Source: an uncultured Paracoccus sp. (GTDB lineage Bacteria > Pseudomonadota > Alphaproteobacteria > Rhodobacterales > Rhodobacteraceae). Taken from it: a DNA stretch of 49,804 nucleotides. Of the stretch, positions 16,211-26,458 are shown piece by piece. The stretch is taken from assembly GCF_937873615.1 (NCBI RefSeq), contig NZ_CALMYP010000008.1, forward strand, positions 1-49,804, given 5' to 3'. Each line of letters begins with the position of its first letter. Positions within the stretch are counted from its first letter, which is position 1. The translations under genes were made by a program, and so were the position numbers. Under the pieces are notes generated by a model. The model did no database searches. It was not told the DNA's origin and saw only the letters and a program-made list of their open reading frames with translations.

Positions 16211-16285
16211 CTATATGCAAATGTCATTGCTTAAATACACATGAAAATTTCACTTGTAGGTCAATCCATACATTTGTAACAATTC
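16211..16285 (+). promoter_or_regulatory. Promoter and operator region of the ABC transporter operon
   Basis: A markedly AT-rich stretch in a 224-base divergent gap. It contains CACTTGTA (16251-16258) and CATTTGTA (16271-16278), again exactly 20 bases apart and in the same orientation to transcription as the pair before the epimerase operon. TGAAAATTTCA (16241-16251) is a small palindrome, and TGCAAATG (16216-16223) is a 7 of 8 match to the core in the other orientation. The distance from the last half-site to the ATG is 83 bases. Probably serves both the transporter operon and the regulator gene. Confidence 0.55.
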
Positions 16286-16361
16286 GCCAGAGGGAGGGCG
16301 CCGGCGACCGGGAGGGTTGCCGTGAGGGGCGCACCGGACCCGACAACCAGGGAGGAAGAAG

Positions 16362-17801
<1,440 letters not shown>

Positions 17802-17816
17802 GCCTCCCCGCCGAGG

Positions 17817-17840
17817 ACCGGGGCCGTTCGCGGCCCCGGT
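17817..17840 (+). other. GC-rich RNA hairpin with TTCG loop between binding protein and permease genes
   Basis: Perfect 10-bp stem ACCGGGGCCG (17817-17826) and CGGCCCCGGT (17831-17840) around a TTCG tetraloop, 15 bases after the stop of the binding-protein gene. No T run follows, so it is unlikely to be a full terminator. Such intercistronic hairpins usually protect the upstream mRNA from 3' exonucleases or partly attenuate transcription, which would give more binding protein than permease. Confidence 0.7.
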
Positions 17841-17901
17841 CGACTGCCCGCCGGCAAGGCCGGATCGTCACCGCCCCGCATCGTGACCGGAGGATCGCCG
17901 C

Positions 17902-18780
17902 ATGCACTCCAAAAGACTGGGCTGGCTTCTGCTCGCGCCCACCATGATCATCCTGTTCTTCTTCGGCGTGGTGCCGTTCTTCTATGTGATCTGGGTCTCG
18001 TTCCACCAATGGAACCCCTTTGCCGCAAATCCGGGCAAGATCTTCAACTGGGCCGCCAATTACCGCCAGGTGGTGTTCGATGCGCAGCTTCTGGCCTCGC
18101 TTGGCGTGACCTTCGCCTTCGTCTTCTTTGCCGTCGTCTCGGAACTGGTGCTGGGTTATCTGCTGGCGCAGGCCTTCATGAAGGATTTCCCCGGCAAGGC
18201 CTTCTTCCGCACCATCCACACGCTGCCGCTGATCATGGCGCCGATCATCGTCGGCTCGATCTGGAAGCTGATGACCACGCCTTCGATCGGGATCATCCCG
18301 AACCTCTTGCAAAGCTGGTTCGGCTATAACCTGAATATCGGCCAAAGCGCGCTTGCCGCCTTCACCGTGACCGTTGTCATGGATGTCTGGCACTGGACGC
18401 CGCTGGTCACGCTGTCGCTGATCGCGGCGCTTGTTTCCCTGCCGCCCGACCCGTTCGAGCAGGCGCAGATCGACGGCGCCGGCAAGCGCCAGATCTTCTG
18501 GCACATCACCCTGCCGATGATCGCCCCCGCCGTTGTCGCGACCGTCTTCATCCGCCTGATGGATGCGCTGCGCACCGTGGACGAGGTGCTGATGCTGACA
18601 GGCGGCGGCCCCGGTTCGGCCACGCGCTATATCGGCGTGCACATCTTCAAGGAAGTCTTCCCACGCACGAATTACGGCTATGGCTCGGCCATTTCGGTGG
18701 TCGTGCTCTATCTGACCATCGTGATCTGCTGGCTGCTTTATGTCGGGCTGATCGCGCCCCGCAACACCAAGAAAGGATAA
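17902..18780 (+). CDS. ABC transporter permease, MalF type
   Basis: A 292-residue inner-membrane permease of the sugar ABC family (binding-protein-dependent transport). About six transmembrane helices are visible, starting at [27 protein letters not shown]. The cytoplasmic EAA-type loop that contacts the ATPase is in the stretch around [23 protein letters not shown] (about residues 188-210). GGAGG lies about 9 bases before ATG 17902. It pairs with the next gene to form the channel. The substrate is set mainly by the binding protein, so only a sugar or polyol is claimed. Confidence 0.9.
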   Translation: MHSKRLGWLLLAPTMIILFFFGVVPFFYVIWVSFHQWNPFAANPGKIFNWAANYRQVVFDAQLLASLGVTFAFVFFAVVSELVLGYLLAQAFMKDFPGKAFFRTIHTLPLIMAPIIVGSIWKLMTTPSIGIIPNLLQSWFGYNLNIGQSALAAFTVTVVMDVWHWTPLVTLSLIAALVSLPPDPFEQAQIDGAGKRQIFWHITLPMIAPAVVATVFIRLMDALRTVDEVLMLTGGGPGSATRYIGVHIFKEVFPRTNYGYGSAISVVVLYLTIVICWLLYVGLIAPRNTKKG

Positions 18781-18783
18781 GCC

Positions 18784-19620
18784 ATGAAGACCTTTCGCCC
18801 CTGGCTGATGATCCTGTTCTGGTGCTTCGTCAGCTTCCTGACGCTGTTCCCGATCTATTGGCTGTTCGTCGTCTCGGTGAAACCGGCGGTCGAGCTGTTT
18901 TCGACCCCCGACGTGATCCTGACCAAGTTCTACTGGAAGAACTATATCGACGTGCTGAACGACCGCACCCTGCGCGGCTACATGATGAACTCGCTCATCA
19001 TTTCGTCAGGCAATGCGATCCTGTGCACGCTGCTTGGCTTCCTGACCTGCTATGCGCTGTCGCGCTTCGATCTGCCCGGCAAGGAGAGCATTTTCTTCTG
19101 GACCATCACCAACCGCATGGCCCCGCCCGCAGTCTTCCTGCTGCCGATGTTCCTGCTGCTGACGCAGGTCTACAAGATCGGGGATTTCTCGCTGGCCGAC
19201 AGCCGGATCGGGATGATCCTGGTCTATTGCACCTTCAATTTGCCCTTCGCGATCTGGACCCTCAGACCAACGGTCGATGGCATCCCCAAGGAGTTGGACG
19301 AGGCGGCTTACGTCGACGGCGCCAGCCCCTGGAAAGTGATTACCGAGGTCGTCTTCCCGCTGGCGCGTCCCGGCCTTGCGGTGACGCTGATCCTGACCTG
19401 GGTCTTTGCCTGGAACGAATATCTGCTGGCCGCGACGCTGACCAATTTCAACGCCCGCACCCTGACCACCGGCCTGTCGGAATATGTCACCACCACCGGC
19501 ACCGAATGGGGGATCATGGCGGCGATTTCCGTCTTCACCCTGATCCCGGCGCTGATCGTCTTCAGCCTGGTGCAGCGCCATATCGTGACCGGCCTGACCT
19601 TCGGCGCGGTGAAAGGATAG
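18784..19620 (+). CDS. ABC transporter permease, MalG type
   Basis: A 278-residue second permease of the sugar transporter. It begins with a transmembrane segment ([25 protein letters not shown]), has about six helices, and carries the conserved EAA loop [26 protein letters not shown] near residues 177-202. It starts 3 bases after the stop of the first permease, and its stop is 3 bases before the next small gene. Typical length for MalG-type subunits. It forms the heterodimeric channel with the preceding gene product and docks on the MalK-type ATPase encoded at 20965. Confidence 0.9.
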   Translation: MKTFRPWLMILFWCFVSFLTLFPIYWLFVVSVKPAVELFSTPDVILTKFYWKNYIDVLNDRTLRGYMMNSLIISSGNAILCTLLGFLTCYALSRFDLPGKESIFFWTITNRMAPPAVFLLPMFLLLTQVYKIGDFSLADSRIGMILVYCTFNLPFAIWTLRPTVDGIPKELDEAAYVDGASPWKVITEVVFPLARPGLAVTLILTWVFAWNEYLLAATLTNFNARTLTTGLSEYVTTTGTEWGIMAAISVFTLIPALIVFSLVQRHIVTGLTFGAVKG

Positions 19621-19623
19621 GCC

Positions 19624-19896
19624 ATGATCGACGACATCGACAAACTCGCGGCCGAGGAAAACCCGGCCCTCGTCCTTGCCCATATGATCGAGGAAAACGA
19701 GAACCGCATCCCGGCAGAACGGACCGGCTTTTTGCCCATCCAGACCAACTGGTTCGACCGTGTCTTCATCAGCGTGGTCCTGTGGGTGGCGCTGTCGCTG
19801 TTCTGGTTCCGCTTTCTGGAACCGCTGGGACTGTCTATCTGGATCTGTCTGGCGATCTCGCTTGTCGCCGCGGTCTTCATCATCCGGAAAGGTTAG
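19624..19896 (+). CDS. Small two-helix membrane protein in the ABC transporter operon
   Basis: A 90-residue protein of unknown function. Residues 1-43 are polar and acidic ([20 protein letters not shown]) and probably cytoplasmic. Two hydrophobic helices follow, around [16 protein letters not shown] and [18 protein letters not shown], ending in a positive RKG tail. Start and stop fit snugly in the operon, 3 bases after the permease and 2 bases before the dehydrogenase, so it is a real gene. I infer an accessory subunit of the transporter or a tether for the dehydrogenase. There is no recognised domain. Confidence 0.75.
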   Translation: MIDDIDKLAAEENPALVLAHMIEENENRIPAERTGFLPIQTNWFDRVFISVVLWVALSLFWFRFLEPLGLSIWICLAISLVAAVFIIRKG

Positions 19897-19898
19897 CC

Positions 19899-20951
19899 AT
19901 GGAAGCGCTTGTCCTCGAAAAGAAAGACGAACTCTCGCTGCGGGATTTCCCCGCCATCGACCGCGAGGAGGAGGTGCTGGGTCCGCATGACGTGCGCATC
20001 AAGCTGCATACGGTCGGCATCTGCGGTTCGGACGTGCATTACTATACCCATGGCCGGATCGGGCATTTCGTCGTCAACGCGCCGATGATCCTCGGGCACG
20101 AGGCCTCCGGCACGGTGATCGAGACCGGATCCGAAGTCACCACGCTTAAAACGGGCGACCGCGTCTGCATGGAGCCGGGGATTCCCGATCCGAACTCCAA
20201 GGCGACGCGTCTGGGCCTTTACAATATCGACCCCGCCGTGCGCTTCTGGGCGACGCCGCCCATCCACGGCATCCTGCGCCCGACCTGCGTGCACCCGGAA
20301 GCCTTCACCTTCAAGCTGCCTGACAATGTCAGCTTCGCCGAGGCCGCGATGGTCGAACCGCTGGCCGTCGGCGTCCATGCCGCGACCAAGGCGCGGATCC
20401 GGCCCGGCGATATCGGCGTCGTGCTCGGCGCAGGGCCGATCGGGCTGGTGACGGCGCTGTCCGCGCTCGCCGCCGGCTGCGCGCGGGTCTATGTCAGCGA
20501 TCTGGCCGAAAAGAAGCTGGAGATCGCCGCCAGCCTGTCGCCCGCCATCGTCCCGGTGAATGCGACCCGCGAGAACCTTGTGGAGCGGGTGAAAGCGGAC
20601 ACCGAGGGCTGGGGCGCGGATGTGGTTTTCGAAGCCACCGGATCGCCCAGGGCCGCCGCCGGCGTGTTCGAGCCGCTGGCACCGGGCGGCTGCGTGGTGA
20701 TGATCGGCGGCCAGCCCGACCCGATCAGCTATGATGCCGGGGCGGCAATGGTCCGCGAGGCGCGGGTCGAGAACATCTTCCGCTATGCCCATGTCTTCCC
20801 GCGCTGCGTGGCCATGCTGGCCTCGGGCGCCATCGACGTGAAACCGCTCATCACCCGCAGCTTCGATTTCAAGGACAGCGTGCACGCCTTCGAGACCGCC
20901 GCCTCCGCCCCGCCGGCGGATGTGAAGATGCAGATCGTCCTGCCCCAATAA
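19899..20951 (+). CDS. Zn-dependent xylitol/sorbitol-type dehydrogenase (MDR family)
   Basis: A 350-residue medium-chain dehydrogenase that oxidises polyols such as xylitol or sorbitol at C2 with NAD. Catalytic zinc ligands Cys42 and the His67-Glu68 pair are present, Glu153 lies in [10 protein letters not shown], and the nucleotide motif GAGPIGLV is near residue 175. The structural-zinc cysteine cluster is missing: the region reads [19 protein letters not shown], as in xylitol-dehydrogenase relatives from rhizobia and sheep-liver-type sorbitol dehydrogenases. ATG 19899 is two bases after the preceding stop. Co-transcription with the transporter suggests that it acts on the imported polyol as the first catabolic step. 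Confidence 0.87.
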   Translation: MEALVLEKKDELSLRDFPAIDREEEVLGPHDVRIKLHTVGICGSDVHYYTHGRIGHFVVNAPMILGHEASGTVIETGSEVTTLKTGDRVCMEPGIPDPNSKATRLGLYNIDPAVRFWATPPIHGILRPTCVHPEAFTFKLPDNVSFAEAAMVEPLAVGVHAATKARIRPGDIGVVLGAGPIGLVTALSALAAGCARVYVSDLAEKKLEIAASLSPAIVPVNATRENLVERVKADTEGWGADVVFEATGSPRAAAGVFEPLAPGGCVVMIGGQPDPISYDAGAAMVREARVENIFRYAHVFPRCVAMLASGAIDVKPLITRSFDFKDSVHAFETAASAPPADVKMQIVLPQ

Positions 20952-20964
20952 GCCGGAGAACCCC

Positions 20965-22026
20965 ATGGCGAATGTAAAGATCGACAATGTGATCAAGCGC
21001 TACGGTGCCGTGCAGGTCATGCATGGCGTCGATGTCGATATCGAGCATGGCGAATTCGTCGTGCTGGTCGGCCCCTCGGGCTGCGGCAAGTCCACGCTGC
21101 TCAGGATGCTGGCCGGGCTGGAGGAGATTTCCGGCGGCACCATCTCCATCGGCGACAAGGTGGTGAACGGGGTCTCTCCCAAGGATCGCGACATCGCCAT
21201 GGTCTTCCAGTCCTACGCGCTTTACCCGCACAAGACCGTGGGCGAGAACATGGGCTTCCCGCTGAAAATGGCCAAGCGCCCCAAGGCCGAGATCGACGAG
21301 AAGGTCGGCCGCGCCGCCGAGATCCTCGATCTCGCGCATCTGCTGGACCGTTTCCCCAAGCAGCTTTCCGGCGGTCAGCGCCAGCGTGTCGCCATGGGCC
21401 GGGCCATTGTCCGCGATCCGCAGGTGTTCCTGTTCGACGAACCGCTGTCGAACCTCGACGCCAAGCTGCGCGTGACCATGCGGGTCGAGATCAAGGAATT
21501 GCATCAGCGCCTGCAGACCACCATCGTCTATGTCACCCATGACCAGATCGAGGCGATGACCATGGCCGACAAGATCGTCGTCATGCGCGATGGCCGGGTG
21601 GAACAGATCGGCGCGCCGCTGGATCTTTACGACAATCCCGGCAATGTCTTCGTGGCCGGCTTCATCGGCTCTCCCTCGATGAATTTCGTTCATGGCACCA
21701 TCGTCAGCGAGGGCGGCGTGAAGGGCTTCCGGTCCGATGACGGCTTGATGCTGCCCCTGCCCGAAACCACGGCGACCGAAGGGCAGGCGGTGACCTATGG
21801 CATCCGCCCGGAACATATCGGCGTGGGCGAGGGCGGCATCCCCGTCAATGTCGTGGTGGTCGAGCCGACGGGATCGGAAACCCAGATCTTCGCCCGCGCC
21901 GGCAAGGACCTGATCGACGCCATCGTCAAGGACCGCATTGCCGCCCGCCCGGGCGCCGAGATCGGCTTCGTCATCGACCCGGCCAATGTGCACCTTTTCG
22001 ACCGCGCGACGGAGAAACGGATCTGA
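20965..22026 (+). CDS. ABC transporter ATP-binding protein, MalK/UgpC type
   Basis: A 353-residue ATPase subunit of a sugar ABC importer. Walker A GPSGCGKST is near residue 37, the Q-loop sits in VFQSYALYPH, the signature is LSGGQRQR, Walker B is VFLFDEP, the D-loop is SNLD and the H-loop is VTHDQ. The C-terminal third is the TOBE/regulatory domain found in MalK-type proteins that can serve several permeases. A GGAG-type site precedes ATG 20965. Last gene of the transporter operon. Its 3' end faces the YbaN gene across a 119-base gap that contains an 8-bp inverted repeat (22121-22128 with 22145-22152) but no T run. Confidence 0.93.
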   Translation: MANVKIDNVIKRYGAVQVMHGVDVDIEHGEFVVLVGPSGCGKSTLLRMLAGLEEISGGTISIGDKVVNGVSPKDRDIAMVFQSYALYPHKTVGENMGFPLKMAKRPKAEIDEKVGRAAEILDLAHLLDRFPKQLSGGQRQRVAMGRAIVRDPQVFLFDEPLSNLDAKLRVTMRVEIKELHQRLQTTIVYVTHDQIEAMTMADKIVVMRDGRVEQIGAPLDLYDNPGNVFVAGFIGSPSMNFVHGTIVSEGGVKGFRSDDGLMLPLPETTATEGQAVTYGIRPEHIGVGEGGIPVNVVVVEPTGSETQIFARAGKDLIDAIVKDRIAARPGAEIGFVIDPANVHLFDRATEKRI

Positions 22027-22145
22027 AAGCCGGGCACCCTGCCGGATGTGAATTGGAAATGCGCCTTTAACGGCCTTCTGCGCGACGACCGCATTTCCTG
22101 ACGGGCCGCCTGGTTCTTTGCGCCTGACTCCGAAATAACGTAATG

Positions 22146-22502
22146 TCAGGCGTCTGGCCGGGACAGGATATAGGCGGCAACACCCGTCAGGATAACGGCC
22201 TGTATGGACAGGGCATAGGTCGGCAGATCGAGCCAGATGCCAAGGACAAGGCTGCCGGCCATGGTCACGGTCGAAAGCACCTTGGCGCTTCGGCTGATCG
22301 CGCCATCCTCCTGCCATTTCCTGATTTCCGGTCCGAAGATCGGATCCGAAAGCAGCCGTTCCCGCAACCGCTCTGACGAGCGACCGAAGGCCCAGACCGC
22401 GACCAGCAGGAAGGGGACCGTCGGAACGATTGGCAGGAACAGCCCGATGATGGCACAGCCAACTGCAATCCAGCCGACAACTAGCCAGATGATGCGGGTC
22501 AA
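22146..22502 (-). CDS. YbaN family (DUF454) inner-membrane protein
   Basis: A 118-residue membrane protein of the DUF454 family. It shows the family layout: a first helix (IIWLVVGWIAVGCAIIGLFLPIVPTVPFLLVAVW), a short loop with AFGRSSERL, a polar central part, and two more helices near the C-terminus. The start is a TTG at 22502 that overlaps the HemW stop (TTGA), with GGAG 8 bases upstream inside hemW. The function of the family is unknown. It is translationally coupled to hemW and is the end of the hemW operon. Confidence 0.85.
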   Translation of the reverse strand: MTRIIWLVVGWIAVGCAIIGLFLPIVPTVPFLLVAVWAFGRSSERLRERLLSDPIFGPEIRKWQEDGAISRSAKVLSTVTMAGSLVLGIWLDLPTYALSIQAVILTGVAAYILSRPDA

Positions 22503-23653
22503 CCGGCAATCTCCCGCAAGATATAGTTGAGAACCGGGCGTCCCGTCACAGTCGCACGGAGACGATCACCCGCCATTTCGACAAGGCCGCCATCCAGCAG
22601 GCGCGCCAGCCGCGGCTGATCCAGCTTGCCGCCCTTTGCGGTATAGCGGGGCAGGTCCATCCCCTCGGTCAGGCGCATCGCCATCAGAAGATACTCCGTC
22701 GCAATATCGTCCCTGCCCAATAGCTCCGATTCAATGTCACCCGAACCGACCGACTCCACTAGCTCCAGCCAGCGTCCGGGGGTGCGTTCGGCGACCGTCG
22801 CCAACCGGCCGCGCTCCAGCCCCAGCCGTCCATGCGCACCCGGCCCGACTGCCGCCCAGTCGCCTTGCCGCCAATATATGAGGTTATGTCGCGACTCCAA
22901 ACCCGACGCGGCGTGATTTGATATTTCGTAAGCCGGCATACCCCGGGCGTTCAGGAAATCCTGGGTCTCCAGATACATGTCCGCCGACATGTCGTCATCC
23001 GGCAGATCCTTCAGCTTGCCGGCGGCGTGTCTTGCACCAAAGACGGTGCCGTCCTCGATGGTCAGCTGGTAAAGCGACAGGTGATCGACCGCCATGGCCA
23101 CGGCCTCTGCCAGTTCGGCCCGCCAGCTTTCGCGGTCCTGCTTCTGACGCGCATAGATCAGGTCGAAACTGACCCGGGAAAAGGCCCGCTTCGCCAGATC
23201 GAAGGCAGCGCGGGCCTCGGCGGCGCTGTGCATCCGGCCGAGACGCCGCAGGTCGTCGTCATTCAGCGCCTGAACCCCCAGCGACAGCCGGTTGACCCCG
23301 GCATCGGCATAGCCCCGGAAGCGCCCGGCCTCGACCGAGCCGGGATTGGCCTCCATGGTGATCTCGATATCATTGGCGAAGGTCCAGGCATCGCGGGCGG
23401 CCTCGATCACGCCGGCGACGGTCTCGGGTGCCATCAGCGATGGCGTGCCGCCGCCGAAAAAGATGCTGCTCAGCACCCGGTCGGGGACCAGTTCGGAGAG
23501 CCGCGCGATCTCGGCGCGATAGGCGCGCAGCCAGCGGGTCTGATCTATCGACGCCGCGACGTGGCTGTTGAAGTCGCAATAGGGGCATTTCGAAGTGCAG
23601 AACGGCCAATGGACGTAAAGCCCGAAGCCCCCATATTGCCAATCCGCGATCAT
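22499..23653 (-). CDS. hemW: Radical SAM heme chaperone HemW
   Basis: A 384-residue radical SAM protein of the HemW type, formerly annotated as oxygen-independent coproporphyrinogen oxidase-like. It binds heme and delivers it to respiratory enzymes. The iron-sulfur motif CTSKCPYCDF (CxxxCxxC) lies near residue 20, the SAM-binding GGGTPSL follows, and the C-terminal winged helix ends with LRATVTGRPVLNYIL. The open frame runs 100 codons further upstream, but that part is ridA in another frame. ATG 23653 overlaps the ridA stop (ATGA). Length and motif fit HemW rather than HemN, which is longer. Confidence 0.92.
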   Translation of the reverse strand: MIADWQYGGFGLYVHWPFCTSKCPYCDFNSHVAASIDQTRWLRAYRAEIARLSELVPDRVLSSIFFGGGTPSLMAPETVAGVIEAARDAWTFANDIEITMEANPGSVEAGRFRGYADAGVNRLSLGVQALNDDDLRRLGRMHSAAEARAAFDLAKRAFSRVSFDLIYARQKQDRESWRAELAEAVAMAVDHLSLYQLTIEDGTVFGARHAAGKLKDLPDDDMSADMYLETQDFLNARGMPAYEISNHAASGLESRHNLIYWRQGDWAAVGPGAHGRLGLERGRLATVAERTPGRWLELVESVGSGDIESELLGRDDIATEYLLMAMRLTEGMDLPRYTAKGGKLDQPRLARLLDGGLVEMAGDRLRATVTGRPVLNYILREIAG

Positions 23654-24024
23654 TCCCGCAGCGCCGTGACCTCGATCTCGATCTTCATTTCCGGCTTGAT
23701 CAGCCCGGCGATCACCATGGTGGCCGCGGGCCGGATCTCGCCCAGAAACGCGCCGAGAACGGGCACCACCTCGTCGACAAGGGCCGGGTCGACCACAGTG
23801 TATTGAACGCGGACGATGTCGGACATGGCAAAGCCCGCCTGATCCAGCACGCCGGAAATCGTCCCGAAGCAATTGCGCGCCTGATCGGCCACGCCCTCCG
23901 GCATGACCATGGTCGTATAGTCGTATCCAGTCACGCCCGAGACGAAGCACCACGGTCCCTTCACCACGGCGCGGCTATAGCCCATGACCTGTTCGAAGGG
24001 CGATCCGGTTGAAATCCTACGCAA
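23650..24024 (-). CDS. RidA family protein (enamine/imine deaminase fold)
   Basis: A 124-residue RidA/YjgF-family protein. Members hydrolyse reactive imines released by PLP enzymes, although many homologues have other roles. It has GYSRAVVKGPWCFVSG at the start of the fold and ends in KIEIEVTALRE. The start is probably TTG 24024 with GGAGGG 5 bases upstream, overlapping the rdgB stop by 8 bases. The arginine that binds the carboxylate in canonical RidA (usually in an R-x-C-V or similar motif near the C-terminus) is not obvious here, so it may belong to one of the divergent subgroups. Confidence 0.85.
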   Translation of the reverse strand: MRRISTGSPFEQVMGYSRAVVKGPWCFVSGVTGYDYTTMVMPEGVADQARNCFGTISGVLDQAGFAMSDIVRVQYTVVDPALVDEVVPVLGAFLGEIRPAATMVIAGLIKPEMKIEIEVTALRE

Positions 24025-24625
24025 AGCTGCCCTCCAGCATCCGGGCGACGGCAATCGCGCGATGGCTGACCCTGTTCTTCTCCTCGGAGCTCATGACGCC
24101 GAGGGTCATGGAATAGCCGTCGGGCTGGAAGATCGGATCATAGCCATGGCCTTCGCTGCCCTGCGGCGGCCAGACGACCTGGCCGGGCAACACGCCCTCG
24201 AACACCTCGTCATGGCCATCCGGCCAGGCCAGCACCAGGGTGCAGCGGAACTGCGCGCTGCGGGGGAAGGGCGCATCGCGGGCCTCAAGCTCGCGCCAGG
24301 TGCGTTCCATCGCCATGGCGAAGTCGCGGCCATTTCCGGTCTCGGCCCAATCGGCGGTATAGACGCCCGGCGCCCCGTCGAGCCCGTCGACGCTGATCCC
24401 GCTGTCATCGGCCAGAGCCGGCAGGCCGGTGGCGGCAACCGCCGCGCGGGCCTTGATCCGGGCATTGCCGACGAAATTATCCTCGGTCTCGACCGGCTCG
24501 GGCAGGCCCAGATCGGCCGCACCGACGACCTCGACCCCGAACGGGGCCAGCAGCGCCTTCATCTCGGCCAGCTTGCCGGCATTATGCGTGGCGACCAGCA
24601 GGCGCTTGCCCTCGAAGCGGCGCAT
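24017..24625 (-). CDS. rdgB: RdgB/HAM1 XTP/dITP pyrophosphatase
   Basis: A 202-residue house-cleaning nucleotidase that hydrolyses dITP, XTP and ITP to monophosphates and so keeps deaminated purines out of DNA. The N-terminal ATHNAGK motif binds the triphosphate. The catalytic ADDSGI segment with its aspartates is near residue 67, followed by GVYTADWA and the C-terminal SHRAIA. The start overlaps the rph stop (TGATG). The gene pair rph-rdgB is conserved in many proteobacteria. Confidence 0.94.
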   Translation of the reverse strand: MRRFEGKRLLVATHNAGKLAEMKALLAPFGVEVVGAADLGLPEPVETEDNFVGNARIKARAAVAATGLPALADDSGISVDGLDGAPGVYTADWAETGNGRDFAMAMERTWRELEARDAPFPRSAQFRCTLVLAWPDGHDEVFEGVLPGQVVWPPQGSEGHGYDPIFQPDGYSMTLGVMSSEEKNRVSHRAIAVARMLEGSFA

Positions 24626-25335
24626 CAGATCGCGGCTTTCTGGGCGGCGACCAGTTCGGCGATACCGGCCTCGGCAAGGCCAAGCAACTGCTCCATCTGG
24701 GCGCGGCTGAAGGTCGCGCCCTCGGCCGACATCTGCACCTCGATCAGGTTGCCGGCGCCGGTCATGACGAAATTGCCGTCCGTCCCTGCCTCGCTATCCT
24801 CGGGATAGTCCAGATCCAGCACCGGCTGCCCGGCATAGATCCCGCAGGACACCGCCGCCACGTGATCCATCAGCGGGTCGGCACTGACCAGCCCGGCGGC
24901 CATCAGCTTGTTGACCGCCAGCCGCAGCGCCACCCAGCCCCCGGTAATCGAGGCGCAGCGGGTGCCGCCATCGGCCTGGATCACGTCGCAATCGACCACG
25001 ATCTGACGCTCGCCAAGTGCCCGCCGATCCACGCCGGCCCGCAGGGCGCGTCCAATAAGCCGCTGAATTTCAACGGTTCTTCCGCCCTGCTTGCCCGACG
25101 CTGCCTCGCGCCGGTTGCGGGTATTGGTGGCGCGCGGCAACATGCCGTATTCCGCCGTCACCCAGCCCTGCCCGCTGCCGCGCAGGAAGGGCGGGGCCTT
25201 TTCCTCGATCGAGGCCGAGCAGATGACATGGGTTCCCCCGACCTTGATCAGGCAAGAGCCTTCGGCATGGGCCATGATGCCGGTCTCGATTGAAATCGGC
25301 CGCATTTCGCTTAAATTCCGACCCGAGGGACGCAT
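24625..25335 (-). CDS. rph: Ribonuclease PH
   Basis: A 236-residue phosphorolytic 3'-to-5' exoribonuclease that trims tRNA precursors. It starts with RPSGR...LRP-type residues ([18 protein letters not shown]), and the core contains [21 protein letters not shown] and the phosphate-binding region around SCGIYAGQP. The length is typical. AAGGAAAT precedes ATG 25335. It heads the minus-strand rph-rdgB-ridA-hemW-ybaN operon and is divergent from hrcA with 62 bases between the starts. Confidence 0.95.
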   Translation of the reverse strand: MRPSGRNLSEMRPISIETGIMAHAEGSCLIKVGGTHVICSASIEEKAPPFLRGSGQGWVTAEYGMLPRATNTRNRREAASGKQGGRTVEIQRLIGRALRAGVDRRALGERQIVVDCDVIQADGGTRCASITGGWVALRLAVNKLMAAGLVSADPLMDHVAAVSCGIYAGQPVLDLDYPEDSEAGTDGNFVMTGAGNLIEVQMSAEGATFSRAQMEQLLGLAEAGIAELVAAQKAAI

Positions 25336-25397
25336 GGGATTTCCTTTCCTGGTTCGGCGTCCAGATACAGGTCAGCCAAGGACGGACGCAAGCCCGC

Positions 25398-26453
25398 ATG
25401 ACAGGTCAACCACTGCTCGACGAACTCAACGACCGCTCGCGCGAGGTCTTCCGGCGGGTGGTCGAAAGCTATCTGATGACCGGGGAACCGGTCGGGTCGC
25501 GCACGCTCATGCGCGACATGACCGAAAAGGTCAGCGCCGCGACGATCCGCAATGTCATGCAGGATCTGGAATATCTGGGGTTGCTGGATGCGCCGCATGT
25601 CTCGGCCGGGCGGCGTCCGACCCAGCAGGGGCTGCGCCTTTTCGTCGACGGGTTGATGGAGGTCGACCCCGTCGCCCCGACCGACCGCGCCCGGATCGAA
25701 CAGACGCTGGGCACGGATTCGCCCGATGTCTCGACGCTTCTGGACCGGGTGGGCGGCGCGCTTTCGGCCCTGACCCATGGGGCCAGCCTTGTGCTGACCC
25801 CCAAGCACGAAGCGCCGATCCGGCATATCGAATTCGTCAGCCTTGGCCCCGACCGCGCGCTTGTGGTGCTGGTCTTTTCGGACGGGCAGGTCGAGAATCG
25901 GCTGTTCACGCCGCCCATCGGGCAAACCCCGTCCTCGATGCGCGAGGCCGGGAACTACCTGAACGCCCTGGCCGAAGGCCGCACGCTCAGCGAATTGCGC
26001 GACCAGATCACCCGCGATATCGACCGCCGCCGGCGCGAGTTGGATGGGTTGGCCGCCGAGATGATCGAACAGGGCTTTGCCACCTGGGAGGGCGAGGAAA
26101 GCGATGCCCGCCTGATCGTGCGCGGCCGCGCCAATCTTCTGGGGGCGGAATTTGCCGATCTGGACCGCATCCGGGTGCTGTTTGACGACCTCGAACGCAA
26201 GCGCGATATCGCCAATTTTCTGGAACTGACCGAAGGCGGCGATGGGGTGCGCATCTTTATCGGTTCCGAGAACAAGCTTTTTTCACTTTCCGGTTCCTCT
26301 CTGGTTGTTTCTCCCTATATGAACACCGACCGGAAGATCATTGGCGCCGTGGGCGTGATCGGACCGACGCGGCTGAACTATGGGCGCATCGTGCCGATCG
26401 TCGATTACACGGCGCAACTGGTCGGACGCGTATTGTCCGGCGTGAAAGGATGA
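25398..26453 (+). CDS. hrcA: Heat-inducible transcription repressor HrcA
   Basis: A 351-residue HrcA, the repressor that binds CIRCE operators at groE and dnaK promoters. The winged helix-turn-helix is in residues 1-75 (SREVFRRVVESYLMTGEPVGSRTL, SAATIRNVMQDLEYLGLL), followed by the characteristic SAGRRPTQQGLR. The GAF-like central domain and the C-terminal IGAVGVIGPTRLNYGRIVPIVDY are intact. ATG 25398 gives the family N-terminus. I saw no CIRCE element in the short gap to rph, so this locus itself does not look CIRCE-controlled. grpE follows with overlapping or adjacent starts. Confidence 0.95.
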   Translation: MTGQPLLDELNDRSREVFRRVVESYLMTGEPVGSRTLMRDMTEKVSAATIRNVMQDLEYLGLLDAPHVSAGRRPTQQGLRLFVDGLMEVDPVAPTDRARIEQTLGTDSPDVSTLLDRVGGALSALTHGASLVLTPKHEAPIRHIEFVSLGPDRALVVLVFSDGQVENRLFTPPIGQTPSSMREAGNYLNALAEGRTLSELRDQITRDIDRRRRELDGLAAEMIEQGFATWEGEESDARLIVRGRANLLGAEFADLDRIRVLFDDLERKRDIANFLELTEGGDGVRIFIGSENKLFSLSGSSLVVSPYMNTDRKIIGAVGVIGPTRLNYGRIVPIVDYTAQLVGRVLSGVKG

Positions 26454-26458
26454 AAAGG

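Noticed and set aside
22121-22152. 8-bp inverted repeat as terminator between the ATPase gene and ybaN
   Set aside because: The loop is 16 bases, part of the stem is ybaN coding sequence and there is no T run, so it is too weak to list as a terminator.
23654-23953. 100-codon N-terminal extension of HemW
   Set aside because: It overlaps ridA in another frame and gives arginine-rich, unfamilied sequence. The ATGA overlap start gives the standard HemW N-terminus.
25336-25397. CIRCE element before hrcA
   Set aside because: No TTAGCACTC-N9-GAGTGCTAA-like repeat is present in the 62-base gap.
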